Assembly (NCBI RefSeq): GCF_003013405.1
Contig: NZ_PXZL01000004.1
Span: forward strand, 1 to 64,000
Length of the DNA stretch: 64,000 nt
Reading direction: 5' to 3'
Origin: Brevibacillus formosus
GTDB lineage: Bacteria; Bacillota; Bacilli; Brevibacillales; Brevibacillaceae
Shown one piece after another: positions 7,877-16,666 of this stretch. Each line of letters starts with the position of its first letter. Within the stretch, counting starts at the first letter, position 1. The notes below the pieces were generated by a model. It was not told where the DNA came from and made no database searches. It saw only the letters and a program-made list of their open reading frames with translations. The position numbers and the translations under genes were made by a program.

Positions 7877-8870
7877 GCCGCACCTCCTGTTGATTCCACT
7901 TCGCTGCCGCTTCCTCCATACTGAGGCTCTGCATGCCGTACTTCTCGCGTAACATGGAGTAATGCTGGAGTATTTCCTCTAAAAAGGACAGATTCTCTTT
8001 GATGTGGTTCCCAAAGTTTTCCGGATGCCACCATAGATGGTACAAACGCTTGTGCTCTGCCGTATGAGTCAGGTCGCATTTGATTCTTTTCATGCGCCAT
8101 TTCTCCAACCTCTGCAGTCGTGGAGAATAAGGACGCAAAAAACGGCTGGATGGTACATCGACCATTCCCTCTGGACTCCGCTGTAATGAAACATAGTTGT
8201 TATGACCGGAGAGATTCACATACGCATCCATCAGTCGCATCGCTCGTTTGAACAATGTCTCCTCGGCAGCCCCTCTTGTGTGGTACATCCATGACTTCTC
8301 GTTGCCGCGATAGGAACGAAACCCCTTTTTCTTGCACAAAGATAAATAAGCAGGCTGCACCTGATTTCGCGGAAAAACGATGCTGGAAGGGGAATATCCT
8401 TTTTTGCGAGTTAATCTATGAAAAGAAGCAAGGTCAGCAGCAAAAGCTTCGGGAGTCTGTCCCGGCTCTTGACAATAATAGTGGGAAAGGGTGTGGCTTC
8501 CGATGAATTGATGCGGGTAAGAGGATATCAGCTTGATTAAGGAAGGAGCAAAATGGTACGGATCGACCTGCTCATGCTCTCCAATCGCATCTGTGTCCAT
8601 ATAGGGATAAGGTGACAGCTTTTCATCGGAATACGCCGGGAGATGCCGTGGGACGACACTTGCCAGCTCCTTGCGAGACTCGCAAAACAAAAAACCGACA
8701 GTAGCCCAGGTGACGTGCATTTCATATTTGGCAAACAGCTCCAAAATCGCGGGGATCACTTGACGAACGCCTAACAAATTTTGCTCATAGGACTGAATGG
8801 TTCTCTTGTCTCGGACGCCCCAGTAAAGTTCAAAGTCTAGGGAAATGACGAATGCTCCCGTCTTGTCCAA
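7860..8870 (-). CDS. Polysaccharide deacetylase family protein (NodB/CE4-like)
   Basis: A 336-residue protein with a divergent CE4 fold. The first metal/base motif is SLDFELYWG (D12, E14) and the second is GSHTLSHYYC (H126, H130), so the Asp-His-His metal triad is present. It has no signal peptide, unlike secreted peptidoglycan deacetylases; it may act on a lipid-linked or cytoplasmic glycan intermediate. The C-terminal LYHLWWHPENFG matches the family's last motif. The start codon is TTG. AAGGAGG lies 13 bases away and GGAG is close, so initiation may be modest. It overlaps the glycosyltransferase gene by 34 bp. Confidence 0.8.
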   Translation of the reverse strand: MDKTGAFVISLDFELYWGVRDKRTIQSYEQNLLGVRQVIPAILELFAKYEMHVTWATVGFLFCESRKELASVVPRHLPAYSDEKLSPYPYMDTDAIGEHEQVDPYHFAPSLIKLISSYPHQFIGSHTLSHYYCQEPGQTPEAFAADLASFHRLTRKKGYSPSSIVFPRNQVQPAYLSLCKKKGFRSYRGNEKSWMYHTRGAAEETLFKRAMRLMDAYVNLSGHNNYVSLQRSPEGMVDVPSSRFLRPYSPRLQRLEKWRMKRIKCDLTHTAEHKRLYHLWWHPENFGNHIKENLSFLEEILQHYSMLREKYGMQSLSMEEAAAKWNQQEVRHEVFV

Positions 8871-10081
8871 TCTTCTCCGCTGCCTCCTTTCTCCTGCTCT
8901 CTTTCTTCTCGCAGCTGACCAGTCAGCCGGGCAAATAACGCCGCCTGCTTCGCAAGGACCGTACGCTCATCGAAGTGCTCAAGCGCGATGCTGCGGCTGT
9001 TCTGCCCAAATGCTTCTCTGAGTCTTGAATCCACTACGAGCTTTTTTAAGGCTGCATACAAGGGACATACTTGTTTTGGTTCTACTAAAAATCCGTTGAC
9101 CCCGTCCCTGACTTCTTCCCGACATCCACGGATATTCGTGGCGACGATCGGTTTTGCCATCGCCATCGCCTCAATGATGGATCGAGGCAGTCCTTCGCGA
9201 TGAGAGGGAAGAACAAAAATATCGCTTGTGGCCATCAACTCCGGGATGTCTGTGCGGAATCCAGCTAAAATGATTTGCGGATGCTGTCGGCAAAGCTCCA
9301 CGAAGTTTTGACCCCGCTGATCGCGTTCACTGGAAGACACGTCCCCCACCAATAAGAGGCGCAGACGCGGAAATTCGCCCGCCAGCTTGCGAAAGGCCTC
9401 CAACAGCTCAAAAATCCCTTTCTCCGACACCATGCGTCCTACATAGGTGATCACCAAATGATCATCCCGCAGCCCCAGTGAGGACTTGATAGACTGGACC
9501 TTTTCTCTCGTAACGTGTCGGGGGTGAAAGCGTTCTGTGAGATCAACGCCGTTGCCAATATGCAGAATTCGCTCCGCCAGAGAGGAGAAGCCATCCTGCA
9601 CGCTCAATTCGTAATCCTCTCGACTTTGAAGCAAAAGATAGTCAGTCATATGCCGGGCAAACCACTTTTCCAGTGTGTAGTACATCTGATACGTGCTTTT
9701 GCTCATGCCCTCATGAAAAAAGTAGCCATGCGCTGTGTAAATGACATGTGGCACTCCTGCCAGCCTTGCTGCCACGCGTCCGAGAACAGCCGCAATCGGC
9801 GTATGAACATGCACGACATCATACTTCTCCCTTTTCATCAGCCGATACAAGGCCCCAATGGTCACCAAATTGGAAATCGGGTCGATCTTTCGCTTAATGG
9901 GGATACTTCTGAGCGTCAATCCCTTCGCTGTTAGCACATCAAATCGCCCTGTATCCGAACACGCAGTATGCACCTCGTAGCCTTCATCCATCAGCTTTTC
10001 AATCAAGGGAAACAGCAAGCTTTCTACAGAGCGGTCAATTGCGCATATTTGTAAGATTTTTTTCAAGCAGATCACCGCCAT
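8837..10081 (-). CDS. Glycosyltransferase family 4
   Basis: A 414-residue GT-B fold retaining glycosyltransferase. The N-terminal domain carries VHVHTPIAAVLGR and IYTAHGYFFHEG, typical of EPS enzymes of the EpsD/CapM type. The C-terminal domain has VGRMVSEKGIFELLEAF and the nucleotide-binding HREGLPRSIIEAMAMAKPIVAT, with the EX7E motif. It is the only conventional glycosyltransferase in the operon apart from the initiating enzyme. This suggests a short repeat unit, or that further transferases are encoded elsewhere. An in-frame TTG at 10066 is an alternative start. The 3' end overlaps the deacetylase gene. Confidence 0.9.
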   Translation of the reverse strand: MAVICLKKILQICAIDRSVESLLFPLIEKLMDEGYEVHTACSDTGRFDVLTAKGLTLRSIPIKRKIDPISNLVTIGALYRLMKREKYDVVHVHTPIAAVLGRVAARLAGVPHVIYTAHGYFFHEGMSKSTYQMYYTLEKWFARHMTDYLLLQSREDYELSVQDGFSSLAERILHIGNGVDLTERFHPRHVTREKVQSIKSSLGLRDDHLVITYVGRMVSEKGIFELLEAFRKLAGEFPRLRLLLVGDVSSSERDQRGQNFVELCRQHPQIILAGFRTDIPELMATSDIFVLPSHREGLPRSIIEAMAMAKPIVATNIRGCREEVRDGVNGFLVEPKQVCPLYAALKKLVVDSRLREAFGQNSRSIALEHFDERTVLAKQAALFARLTGQLREEREQEKGGSGEDWTRREHSSFP

Positions 10082-11237
10082 TTTTGATCTGACGCGTATT
10101 GATTTCGGCTGTCACGAAATACAGCGCGAGCATGATCCAGAAAAACGTTTCGCGAATTCCATTATGTGTAAGTCCATACAAAATTTGGAATGCGAGCGGA
10201 TACCACGCAACCAATCGATGCCCACGGACCGCTCCATACATCACAAGAATGAACAACACCGTGCCCATTACGCCGTAGGAGAAGAACAGATTGGCTAAGG
10301 TAGAATGGAGCTCCAATGAAATGCTGCTGTTAAATCGCTCGTACATCCCTTCCCCTGCTCCGAACAAAATGTACTCCGGATGGTTGGCAATCCGGTCATA
10401 GCCCCGCGCTGCCAAATTGTCATCCGAATCTTCCCCGAGCGATACCATCCGTTCTTCAATTTGTGTGTAAATAGATGCGTCGCTCAGCACGTTTTCGTTG
10501 GTGTACAAATAGATGAAGAAAACAGTGAAGGACGAGACGAGCACGCAAAGCAGATTCATCCAAAACAGGCCCGTTCTCTCTTTGATGGAGAGGAGCAAAA
10601 AAACGAGGTACATCCCTACGGCACTAATGATCGCTGCTTTCGACAGGGACGCTGCAATGATGCTAAACGCCGTACCGATCGCAATAAAGAGAGGAATGGT
10701 CTTCACGGATACGAAGCGAGCACACAGCAGGCATATCCCCATGCACAAAAGCCCAAAATAGCCGAGCTGGTTCGGATTGTTAAAGAACAAGGATTGCCTG
10801 AACTCGTCACTATCCGGTGACAGTCCTGACACGAGAATGAATGCCTGAACGAGCAAGGAAGTGGCCGTAGCCAGGAAGACCCATTTGACGTACTCTTGAG
10901 GGTTGCGCCTGAACAAAATAACCAGGGCAAGCATCACGGCTCCGTTGTACAAATACCACTTGGTCGAGCTGAATACATCCATTTCCCCGCCGAGTGCAAT
11001 CGCCCATATACCATTCACCATCATAATGTCGTACAAAAATAGAAGGGTAAGGAAGAGAAAAAATCCGAGTCTGCGGTTGATCCGCCCCAGGCGAAACAAG
11101 AAGCTGTAGGTGATCAAGACCAGCATAATAAAATCGGCGATTTGCGGATTGCCACTGGGGAAGAAGTAGAAGGGCTTTAGCACCACGTATAGCAAAAGAA
11201 GAACCTTATCCGCTGAGAGCTTTTCCTTGATCATCAT
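10035..11237 (-). CDS. Wzy/O-antigen ligase-like polysaccharide polymerase
   Basis: A 400-residue integral membrane protein with about ten to twelve predicted helices. A long extracytoplasmic loop in the second half (around 265-320) is rich in charged residues and contains GAGEGMYERF, near the GxGxG-like position typical of Wzy/WaaL proteins. Polymerases of this class join undecaprenyl-linked repeat units at the outer face of the membrane. Assignment rests on topology and on the neighbouring flippase, chain-length regulator and glycosyltransferase rather than on a specific catalytic motif. It abuts the nucleotidyltransferase gene with no spacer. Confidence 0.75.
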   Translation of the reverse strand: MMIKEKLSADKVLLLLYVVLKPFYFFPSGNPQIADFIMLVLITYSFLFRLGRINRRLGFFLFLTLLFLYDIMMVNGIWAIALGGEMDVFSSTKWYLYNGAVMLALVILFRRNPQEYVKWVFLATATSLLVQAFILVSGLSPDSDEFRQSLFFNNPNQLGYFGLLCMGICLLCARFVSVKTIPLFIAIGTAFSIIAASLSKAAIISAVGMYLVFLLLSIKERTGLFWMNLLCVLVSSFTVFFIYLYTNENVLSDASIYTQIEERMVSLGEDSDDNLAARGYDRIANHPEYILFGAGEGMYERFNSSISLELHSTLANLFFSYGVMGTVLFILVMYGAVRGHRLVAWYPLAFQILYGLTHNGIRETFFWIMLALYFVTAEINTRQIKNGGDLLEKNLTNMRN

Positions 11238-11954
11238 TTACCTGTGCGCCAGATGGTTGGTGAATTGCAGGATTCGCCGATAATCCTCCCACGTATCAAC
11301 CTCTGCCCAAAACAATCCCGGTGGTATTTGTGTGACATACACATTCCTTTCGCCCAAAAAAGAATACAGGACATTTTCCCACCACAAATCATACTGCTTC
11401 TCCTGAATCAACCTTTGTAATCGCCGCAAAAATATTGGCAGAAAGCTCTCTTGAACCTTGGCAATTCCAACGTATTCGCCAGTTGTCTCTTCCAGCGAGA
11501 GCTCCTTTCCATGGCGGAGCAACAGTCCGTTTTCATAGCCAAATTTATAATCTCCCTCATAGCGACGGACTGGATCAGCATACATGACAGGACATGCGGT
11601 CTCTTGCAGCACGACTTCCAGCACCCTTGATTCAAAGTAAACGTCGGCGTTCAGCAGCAAGCAGTCATCCCCTTGCAAAAACTCGCGGGCGAACCAGAGA
11701 GACACCATACTATTCGTCCGATCATAAAAAGGATTGTGATAGAAACGAATCGATTCATCTCTGAGCAGCTTGGTAATCACGTTGGCTTGATAGCCCACCA
11801 CCATTGCGATCTCTTCAATTCTGTGGCGCCTTAGCTCCGCTATCGTATTTTCAATGAGCGCTTGGTTCCCGATATCCACTGTACACTTGGGAATACCGTC
11901 AATTTGCTCGTTGATTCGTGACCCGAGACCTGCTGCCATGAGCAGTGCCTTCAT
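11238..11954 (-). CDS. LicC-like nucleotidyltransferase (CTP:phospho-alcohol cytidylyltransferase family)
   Basis: A 238-residue sugar-nucleotidyltransferase-fold enzyme. The start has the nucleotide loop MAAGLGSRI (residues 6-14), with PK at 22-23, and LLNADVYFE near 98 provides the metal-binding Asp. The closest functional types I recognise are LicC (CTP:phosphocholine) and inositol-1-phosphate cytidylyltransferase. It directly follows, and overlaps by 56 nt, a CDP-alcohol phosphotransferase. The same two activities are fused in di-myo-inositol-phosphate synthases. The likely job is to make a CDP-activated alcohol for that partner. AAGGAGGGG precedes the ATG inside the upstream gene. Confidence 0.8.
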   Translation of the reverse strand: MKALLMAAGLGSRINEQIDGIPKCTVDIGNQALIENTIAELRRHRIEEIAMVVGYQANVITKLLRDESIRFYHNPFYDRTNSMVSLWFAREFLQGDDCLLLNADVYFESRVLEVVLQETACPVMYADPVRRYEGDYKFGYENGLLLRHGKELSLEETTGEYVGIAKVQESFLPIFLRRLQRLIQEKQYDLWWENVLYSFLGERNVYVTQIPPGLFWAEVDTWEDYRRILQFTNHLAHR

Positions 11955-12726
11955 CCGACTCCCCTCCTTCTTTCAGAGATGGCATGACGTATTTGATGTT
12001 CAGCTTCAGCTTGTACACCGATCTGGCCAGTCCGACGAACAGGTGGTAGAAGGTCCATAGGAGCAAAAATAGCTTCTGACCGCTGATTGCCCACAGAAAC
12101 GCGGTAACGAGCACGCCCAACTGATAGCCCGTTTGGGTAAGAAAAAGGAAGACAAAAGCATCGAGCCATTTGCTGCGCTTTCTCATGGAGACCGTTTCGT
12201 GAGAGATCTTCCCTTGACTAAAGACGAGATCAGAGCCATTGGTCGCCAAGATCTCTGCAAAAATCGTGAGCAGAATCAAATAGAGCAGCCACGGCCCCAA
12301 CAACGCGTGATGATTGATAATCCCGTATATCACACCGAATGACACCAGGTAGAGTGCATAGTTGAGCCCGATGTCCAGCCATTCTCCGCCCTTGCTCTTC
12401 TGGTTGCGCATGCGGGCCACTTCCCCGTCGACGCAATCCGCCAAGTAGCACACCTGACAGAAGAAGCAGCCGAGCAGAAAGGATGCCGCCGTTCCGTACA
12501 TAAATGCTGCAGCGCTAACAAGTCCGGCGACAATTCCCCCCATTGTAATTGCGTTGGGGGATATTTGTGTTTTTCGGGCCAGCAATAAGCTCACGTAGAT
12601 AGAGATACGACGGGTGAAGTAATACGACCAAAATTCCTCCCTGCTCCACGGCTTCTGCACCTGCACACGGCAATGGCGCGTCTCTTCACTATCCCAAAAC
12701 ATAGACGGATACAGCTCATCCTTCAC
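11899..12726 (-). CDS. CDP-alcohol phosphotransferase family membrane protein with altered motif
   Basis: A 275-residue protein with six or so membrane helices after a ~40-residue cytosolic N-terminus. The CDP-alcohol motif D-x2-DG-x2-AR-x8-G-x3-D-x3-D is present as D97, D100-G101, A104-R105, G114, D118, but the final position, the general base in characterised members, is N122 (codon AAC). The family transfers a phospho-alcohol from a CDP-alcohol to an acceptor alcohol. With the LicC-like neighbour, I infer a phosphodiester-linked polyol or amino-alcohol on the polymer or its lipid anchor. GTG start with AAGGTGG. The last ~25 residues overlap the next gene. Confidence 0.8.
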   Translation of the reverse strand: MKDELYPSMFWDSEETRHCRVQVQKPWSREEFWSYYFTRRISIYVSLLLARKTQISPNAITMGGIVAGLVSAAAFMYGTAASFLLGCFFCQVCYLADCVDGEVARMRNQKSKGGEWLDIGLNYALYLVSFGVIYGIINHHALLGPWLLYLILLTIFAEILATNGSDLVFSQGKISHETVSMRKRSKWLDAFVFLFLTQTGYQLGVLVTAFLWAISGQKLFLLLWTFYHLFVGLARSVYKLKLNIKYVMPSLKEGGESDEGTAHGSRSRVTNQRAN

Positions 12727-12741
12727 GGTAAGCCACCTTCT

Positions 12742-14139
12742 TCATGACCTCGTCTCCGATAGTGAGACGGAATATTTTTCGGACAAAAACGGGATGTACC
12801 ACGTACGAAAGCCAAAATATTTAGATGCCCAATACGAAGCACAAAGATCTCGGCAGATCAGGCTGATTGAAGTAGCAATGGCTGCCCCGATAATTCCATA
12901 CAGCGGAATGAGACAAGCGTTTCCGATTATGTTTAGTGCAGCTGAACAGACAAGAATATTGCGGGCCGTGTTTTGATGCCCGGTCATCGTCAATAAGGGG
13001 ATGACACTGCCTGTGCAAAAATTGACAAACTGCCCCATGCACAAAATCACAAGGACGAGGCTCTCCTTCGCAAACTCTTCGCCAAAAAAAGTGAGCAACG
13101 GAACAGCGAATATCGCCACCAGCAGATTGAGAGGAGCAGAGGTGAAGAAAATGAGCCGATTGGCAAACGCAATCATCTTTTTCAAGCCGTCCATATCATT
13201 ACGTGCGTACAGCTCAGAGAACTTGGGAGAGAGGATCGTATTGATGGAAATCAGCGCAAAGCCCGTCACCATTGCCAGACGAATGACCACACTGTATACT
13301 CCGACAGTTTTTGCATCCGTAAAAATGCCCAGCATAATCATATCTGTCCACGTCATAATCAATTCCATTGACGCACTGAGATACATCGGGAGTGCGACTG
13401 CCATAATTTCCCTCAACCCAACACCAGGCTCTCCCGCAGTCGGCTGTGCACCGTTACAGAAACCTCGGCTCGTCGCATACCACTGCCCCATCCCATAGAC
13501 AGCATTCAAGATAACAGCAGCTGCGAGCAGTTGAATCAAGAGCATCGTACTGGGTTCGAAAATAGGTATGGCGATGAAGAGAAACGCCAAGTGCAGAAAA
13601 CGCATACCGACGATATCGACAGTGATCGAGATGACAACCCGATGCAGTGCCCGAAACGCAGATGCATACAGCCTTGCGAGCGACACAAATGGAAGCATCC
13701 ACGCGACGACTCGCAGTGCCTCTGCTGGCAGCTCCCCTGCAAATACGCAGTCGGACACCTGCTCTGAGAACACATGCAAAAGTGCCCCAAGCACAATCGA
13801 AATCAGCGTCGCCCACAGTACTACCTTGTTGAATACTTCGGAAATCTGATAAAGTGAGCCTTTCGCACGAAATTCCGAGAGAAAGCGGATTATGGCTGTA
13901 TCCGTCCCCAAAACGGCCAGCACCATTCCGATGTTCATCAGGGTGATCGTCAGCGAATAGATGCCCAGACTCTCGGCTCCATACTCTCTGGCAATGTAGA
14001 ACTGCAAGAGATAGAGCAGTACGAAGCCGAGGAGCCGAAACAAAAACGTAAAGGCCGAGCCGCGAATCACTTCGTGAACATCGCGATCTTTATTGAGACG
14101 GCTCCATTGTCGTTGCCAAGCTAATTTGAGGGCATGCAT
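12742..14139 (-). CDS. Wzx-type polysaccharide flippase (MOP superfamily)
   Basis: A 465-residue protein with about 12-14 predicted membrane helices, opening with a polar stretch and then VIRGSAFTFLFRLLGFVLLYLLQFYIAREYG, characteristic of the polysaccharide transporter family. It should flip the undecaprenyl-linked repeat unit to the outer face. It sits between the BY-kinase and the CDP-alcohol transferase with gaps of only 15-23 bp, so co-transcription is expected. No residue-level evidence for substrate specificity. Confidence 0.9.
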   Translation of the reverse strand: MHALKLAWQRQWSRLNKDRDVHEVIRGSAFTFLFRLLGFVLLYLLQFYIAREYGAESLGIYSLTITLMNIGMVLAVLGTDTAIIRFLSEFRAKGSLYQISEVFNKVVLWATLISIVLGALLHVFSEQVSDCVFAGELPAEALRVVAWMLPFVSLARLYASAFRALHRVVISITVDIVGMRFLHLAFLFIAIPIFEPSTMLLIQLLAAAVILNAVYGMGQWYATSRGFCNGAQPTAGEPGVGLREIMAVALPMYLSASMELIMTWTDMIMLGIFTDAKTVGVYSVVIRLAMVTGFALISINTILSPKFSELYARNDMDGLKKMIAFANRLIFFTSAPLNLLVAIFAVPLLTFFGEEFAKESLVLVILCMGQFVNFCTGSVIPLLTMTGHQNTARNILVCSAALNIIGNACLIPLYGIIGAAIATSISLICRDLCASYWASKYFGFRTWYIPFLSEKYSVSLSETRS

Positions 14140-14162
14140 GCCTACAAACGCCCCACTTTCTG

Positions 14163-14858
14163 CTATGCGTTGTACCCATATCCGTAGTAGCCTTCTCTCT
14201 TCCCTACCTTTTTGTTGTTGAGGACAACACCGAGCAGATTGGCTCCTGCCGCTTTTAACTGCTCTACCGCCTTGACAGCAGAATCCCGCTTCGTCTTGCT
14301 TGCATCCACCACCATGACACAGCCGTCCATTTCTCTCGCCAGCACCATTGCGTCACTTACGATCAAAGGCGGACTGTCGACAATCACAAAATCAAAGTTG
14401 TGACGCAGATATGCCATCAATTCCAGGAGCCGTGGCGTCCCGAGCATTTCCGCCGGATTATGCGGGATCGGCCCTGCCGTAATGATTGACAGCTCTGACA
14501 CACCAGATGGTTGAATAATATCGGCTATCTCGCACATATCCGAAAAATAAGAGCTGATCCCGTACAGATTGGGCATGTCAAAGGTGAAATGTACGCGCGG
14601 ATTGCGCAAGTCAAAATCAAGCAGCACCGTTTTCTTGTGATCCTTTGCCATCATCAAGGACAGGTTGGCAGCGGTGATCGTTTTCCCCTCAGAAGCCCCT
14701 GGACTGGTGACTAAAATCGTTTGCATCAGCTTGTCGCCCATGGAAAACTGAATGTTTAAGCGAAGAGTACGGTAGCCCTCTACCAGCGGTGACAGCGGCT
14801 CCCAATGGGCGATCAGCTTTTGGTAACGATCATCAGGCTTCTGCCTTCTCATACTCAT
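14163..14858 (-). CDS. CpsD/CapB/YveL-type bacterial tyrosine kinase
   Basis: A 231-residue cytoplasmic BY-kinase. Walker A is SPGASEGKT near residues 51-59, Walker A' is LLDFDLRNP (usually DAD), and Walker B is VIVDSPP. The C-terminal tyrosine cluster YYGYGYNA is the autophosphorylation tail. Members control polymer length and export together with a separate Wzz-type activator, which here is the upstream gene. The two genes overlap by 26 bp. GGAGG lies close to the ATG at 14858. Confidence 0.9.
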   Translation of the reverse strand: MSMRRQKPDDRYQKLIAHWEPLSPLVEGYRTLRLNIQFSMGDKLMQTILVTSPGASEGKTITAANLSLMMAKDHKKTVLLDFDLRNPRVHFTFDMPNLYGISSYFSDMCEIADIIQPSGVSELSIITAGPIPHNPAEMLGTPRLLELMAYLRHNFDFVIVDSPPLIVSDAMVLAREMDGCVMVVDASKTKRDSAVKAVEQLKAAGANLLGVVLNNKKVGKREGYYGYGYNA

Positions 14859-15585
14859 TCCTCACTTCCTCCACCTTGGGCTGGCGAAATGCCTTCCGTG
14901 TTTTTTTGTCGATCACCGCAATGGTTGCCAGTACAGGTAAGCCTAAATACTCCTCCACTTCTTTTTCCGATTGAAGGCGGGTGTCCATCTGCACAAGCAA
15001 GAAGACGACGACGATAGATGTTGCCAACCCGAGGACAAAGGCGATCACTGAATTGAGGATCGGTTTTGGGCTCACGGGAATGGCCGCCGGATTGTTTCGG
15101 GCTTCCGCCAAAATATGCACGTTATTCATGCTGAGCATTTTGACGACTTCTTCCTGAAAGGTCTTTGCGATTGTATTGGCGATGAGCACAGCTCTGCCCT
15201 GATCCGGGTCCTCTACCGTAATGGAAATGACCTGCGAGTCCTTGACTGGCTCTACCTTCGTATGCAGCAGCAGATCCTCCATCGTAGCGCCTGCCCCGAT
15301 CACTTCGAGCACGCGTTCCATTACACGCGGACTTTCAATAATCACGCGATAGGTCTCAATCAATTTCAGATTGGAATCAATTTCCGCGACGGATAGCACG
15401 CTCTCTACGGTTGAATCCAGCGAGCGATTCACTAATATTTCCGTCTTAGCCTGATAAATCGGTGTCAGTAAATAGAAGCTCACGAGCGCTGTTCCGATAG
15501 TACATAAAGAGGTAATCAAAAGGATCAGCTTCCAGCGCTTCAACAGCATCAGGAGTATTTCACGAAGATTAAGCTCCTCATTCAT
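14833..15585 (-). CDS. Wzz/YveK-type chain-length regulator, BY-kinase activator
   Basis: A ~250-residue polysaccharide co-polymerase. Two membrane helices (about 20-40 and 175-195) flank an extracellular domain with the Wzz start signature (NLREILLMLLKRWKLILL) and the proline motif PVSPKPILNSVIAFVLG before helix 2. The cytoplasmic tail after the second helix should bind and activate the tyrosine kinase. The start is placed at 15585: GGGGGAAGCAGG precedes this ATG, and the 11 residues upstream are unlike the family. It overlaps the LCP gene stop by 8 bp. Confidence 0.9.
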   Translation of the reverse strand: MNEELNLREILLMLLKRWKLILLITSLCTIGTALVSFYLLTPIYQAKTEILVNRSLDSTVESVLSVAEIDSNLKLIETYRVIIESPRVMERVLEVIGAGATMEDLLLHTKVEPVKDSQVISITVEDPDQGRAVLIANTIAKTFQEEVVKMLSMNNVHILAEARNNPAAIPVSPKPILNSVIAFVLGLATSIVVVFLLVQMDTRLQSEKEVEEYLGLPVLATIAVIDKKTRKAFRQPKVEEVRNEYEKAEA

Positions 15586-16666
15586 CCTGCTTCCCCCTTT
15601 GCCCCGCCATGCTGTCATTTCCTTCTTTCGGCAGTTGTACGGGAGGTTCGATTTGTTTTTGAAAAGTTGAAAGACTCTCAGTCAACCTCTTGCGCTCTTG
15701 CGGGCTGACGATATAGTAGTAGATTCCATTGATCACTTGACCCTTTCCTTCCAAACGAATCGTCTCGACGGAGGTAACTGCCGTGCTGTAGCTTAAGGCA
15801 AGCTGTTTCATCACATCAAAAGTCATGTTCGTTTTCACGTATTTCTCCATCGTCGCAAGGACATCATTCAATCGGGTAGGCGCTGCAAGAGTTACCCCTT
15901 TGTCCAGCAATGCCTTGATGATTTCCTGCTGTCTTTCGTTGCGCCCGAGGTCGCCTCTCGGATCCTCGTAGCGCATGCGAGCGTAGACCAAGGCTTGCTT
16001 CCCGTCTAACTGGATGGGACCGACCGGAAAGGTGTAATCGGCATAAGTAAAGGCAAGCTTGTTGTTGACCTCCACTCCACCCAGCGCATCGATCACACCT
16101 GCGAATCCTTCCATATTCGCGGTCACCACGTAATCAATGGGAAATTGGAGAAACTGCTCGACGGTGTCTACTGCCTGCTGCACTCCGCCGAATGCATAGG
16201 CGTGATTGATCTTATCCTGGGTACGTTTGTGAGCGATAACGGTTCGCGTATCACGCGGTATGCTGATGAGCAACGCAGATTTCGTTTTCGGGTTGACGGA
16301 TAGCACGAGGATGACATCAGAGCGCCCCTTGTCATTCTCTCGTTCATCAACGCCAAGAAGCAGTAGGGTGATCGGTTCTTTGGGCAAGATAGCGGGGTTC
16401 TCCACTTCAACCGCAGGCGGTGTCGTTGCTTCTTGGGAATTCATGATCGGTGTTTGTCTCACAGATGCTGGTTCAGTCGCTACAGGCATCTCGACAGATT
16501 TCTGCGTGCGGATAGGGAGGTACATTTTGCTGGCCGTTTCTTTTAACGACAGATAGACGTACACACTATAACCACTCAAGCTGATGAGACAAAGCAATCC
16601 TCCCCACACGAGCAGCCGCTTCCACTTGATCGTGGCGATCTTTTCCTTCCATTTGCTGACGCTCAT
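15578..16666 (-). CDS. LytR-CpsA-Psr (LCP) family glycopolymer ligase
   Basis: A 362-residue membrane-anchored LCP enzyme: a short cytoplasmic start, one helix (~20-40), a proline/threonine-rich linker to ~95, and an LCP domain with LLLLGVDERENDKGRSDVILVLSVNP, ISIPRDTRTVI, KINHAYAFGG and YARMRYEDPRGDLGRNERQQEII. The conserved Asp/Arg residues that hold the polyprenyl pyrophosphate are all present. LCP proteins move finished polymer from undecaprenyl pyrophosphate to peptidoglycan. Its presence suggests that this polysaccharide is wall-attached rather than free slime. The start overlaps the preceding stop as ATGA. Confidence 0.9.
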   Translation of the reverse strand: MSVSKWKEKIATIKWKRLLVWGGLLCLISLSGYSVYVYLSLKETASKMYLPIRTQKSVEMPVATEPASVRQTPIMNSQEATTPPAVEVENPAILPKEPITLLLLGVDERENDKGRSDVILVLSVNPKTKSALLISIPRDTRTVIAHKRTQDKINHAYAFGGVQQAVDTVEQFLQFPIDYVVTANMEGFAGVIDALGGVEVNNKLAFTYADYTFPVGPIQLDGKQALVYARMRYEDPRGDLGRNERQQEIIKALLDKGVTLAAPTRLNDVLATMEKYVKTNMTFDVMKQLALSYSTAVTSVETIRLEGKGQVINGIYYYIVSPQERKRLTESLSTFQKQIEPPVQLPKEGNDSMAGQRGKQDE

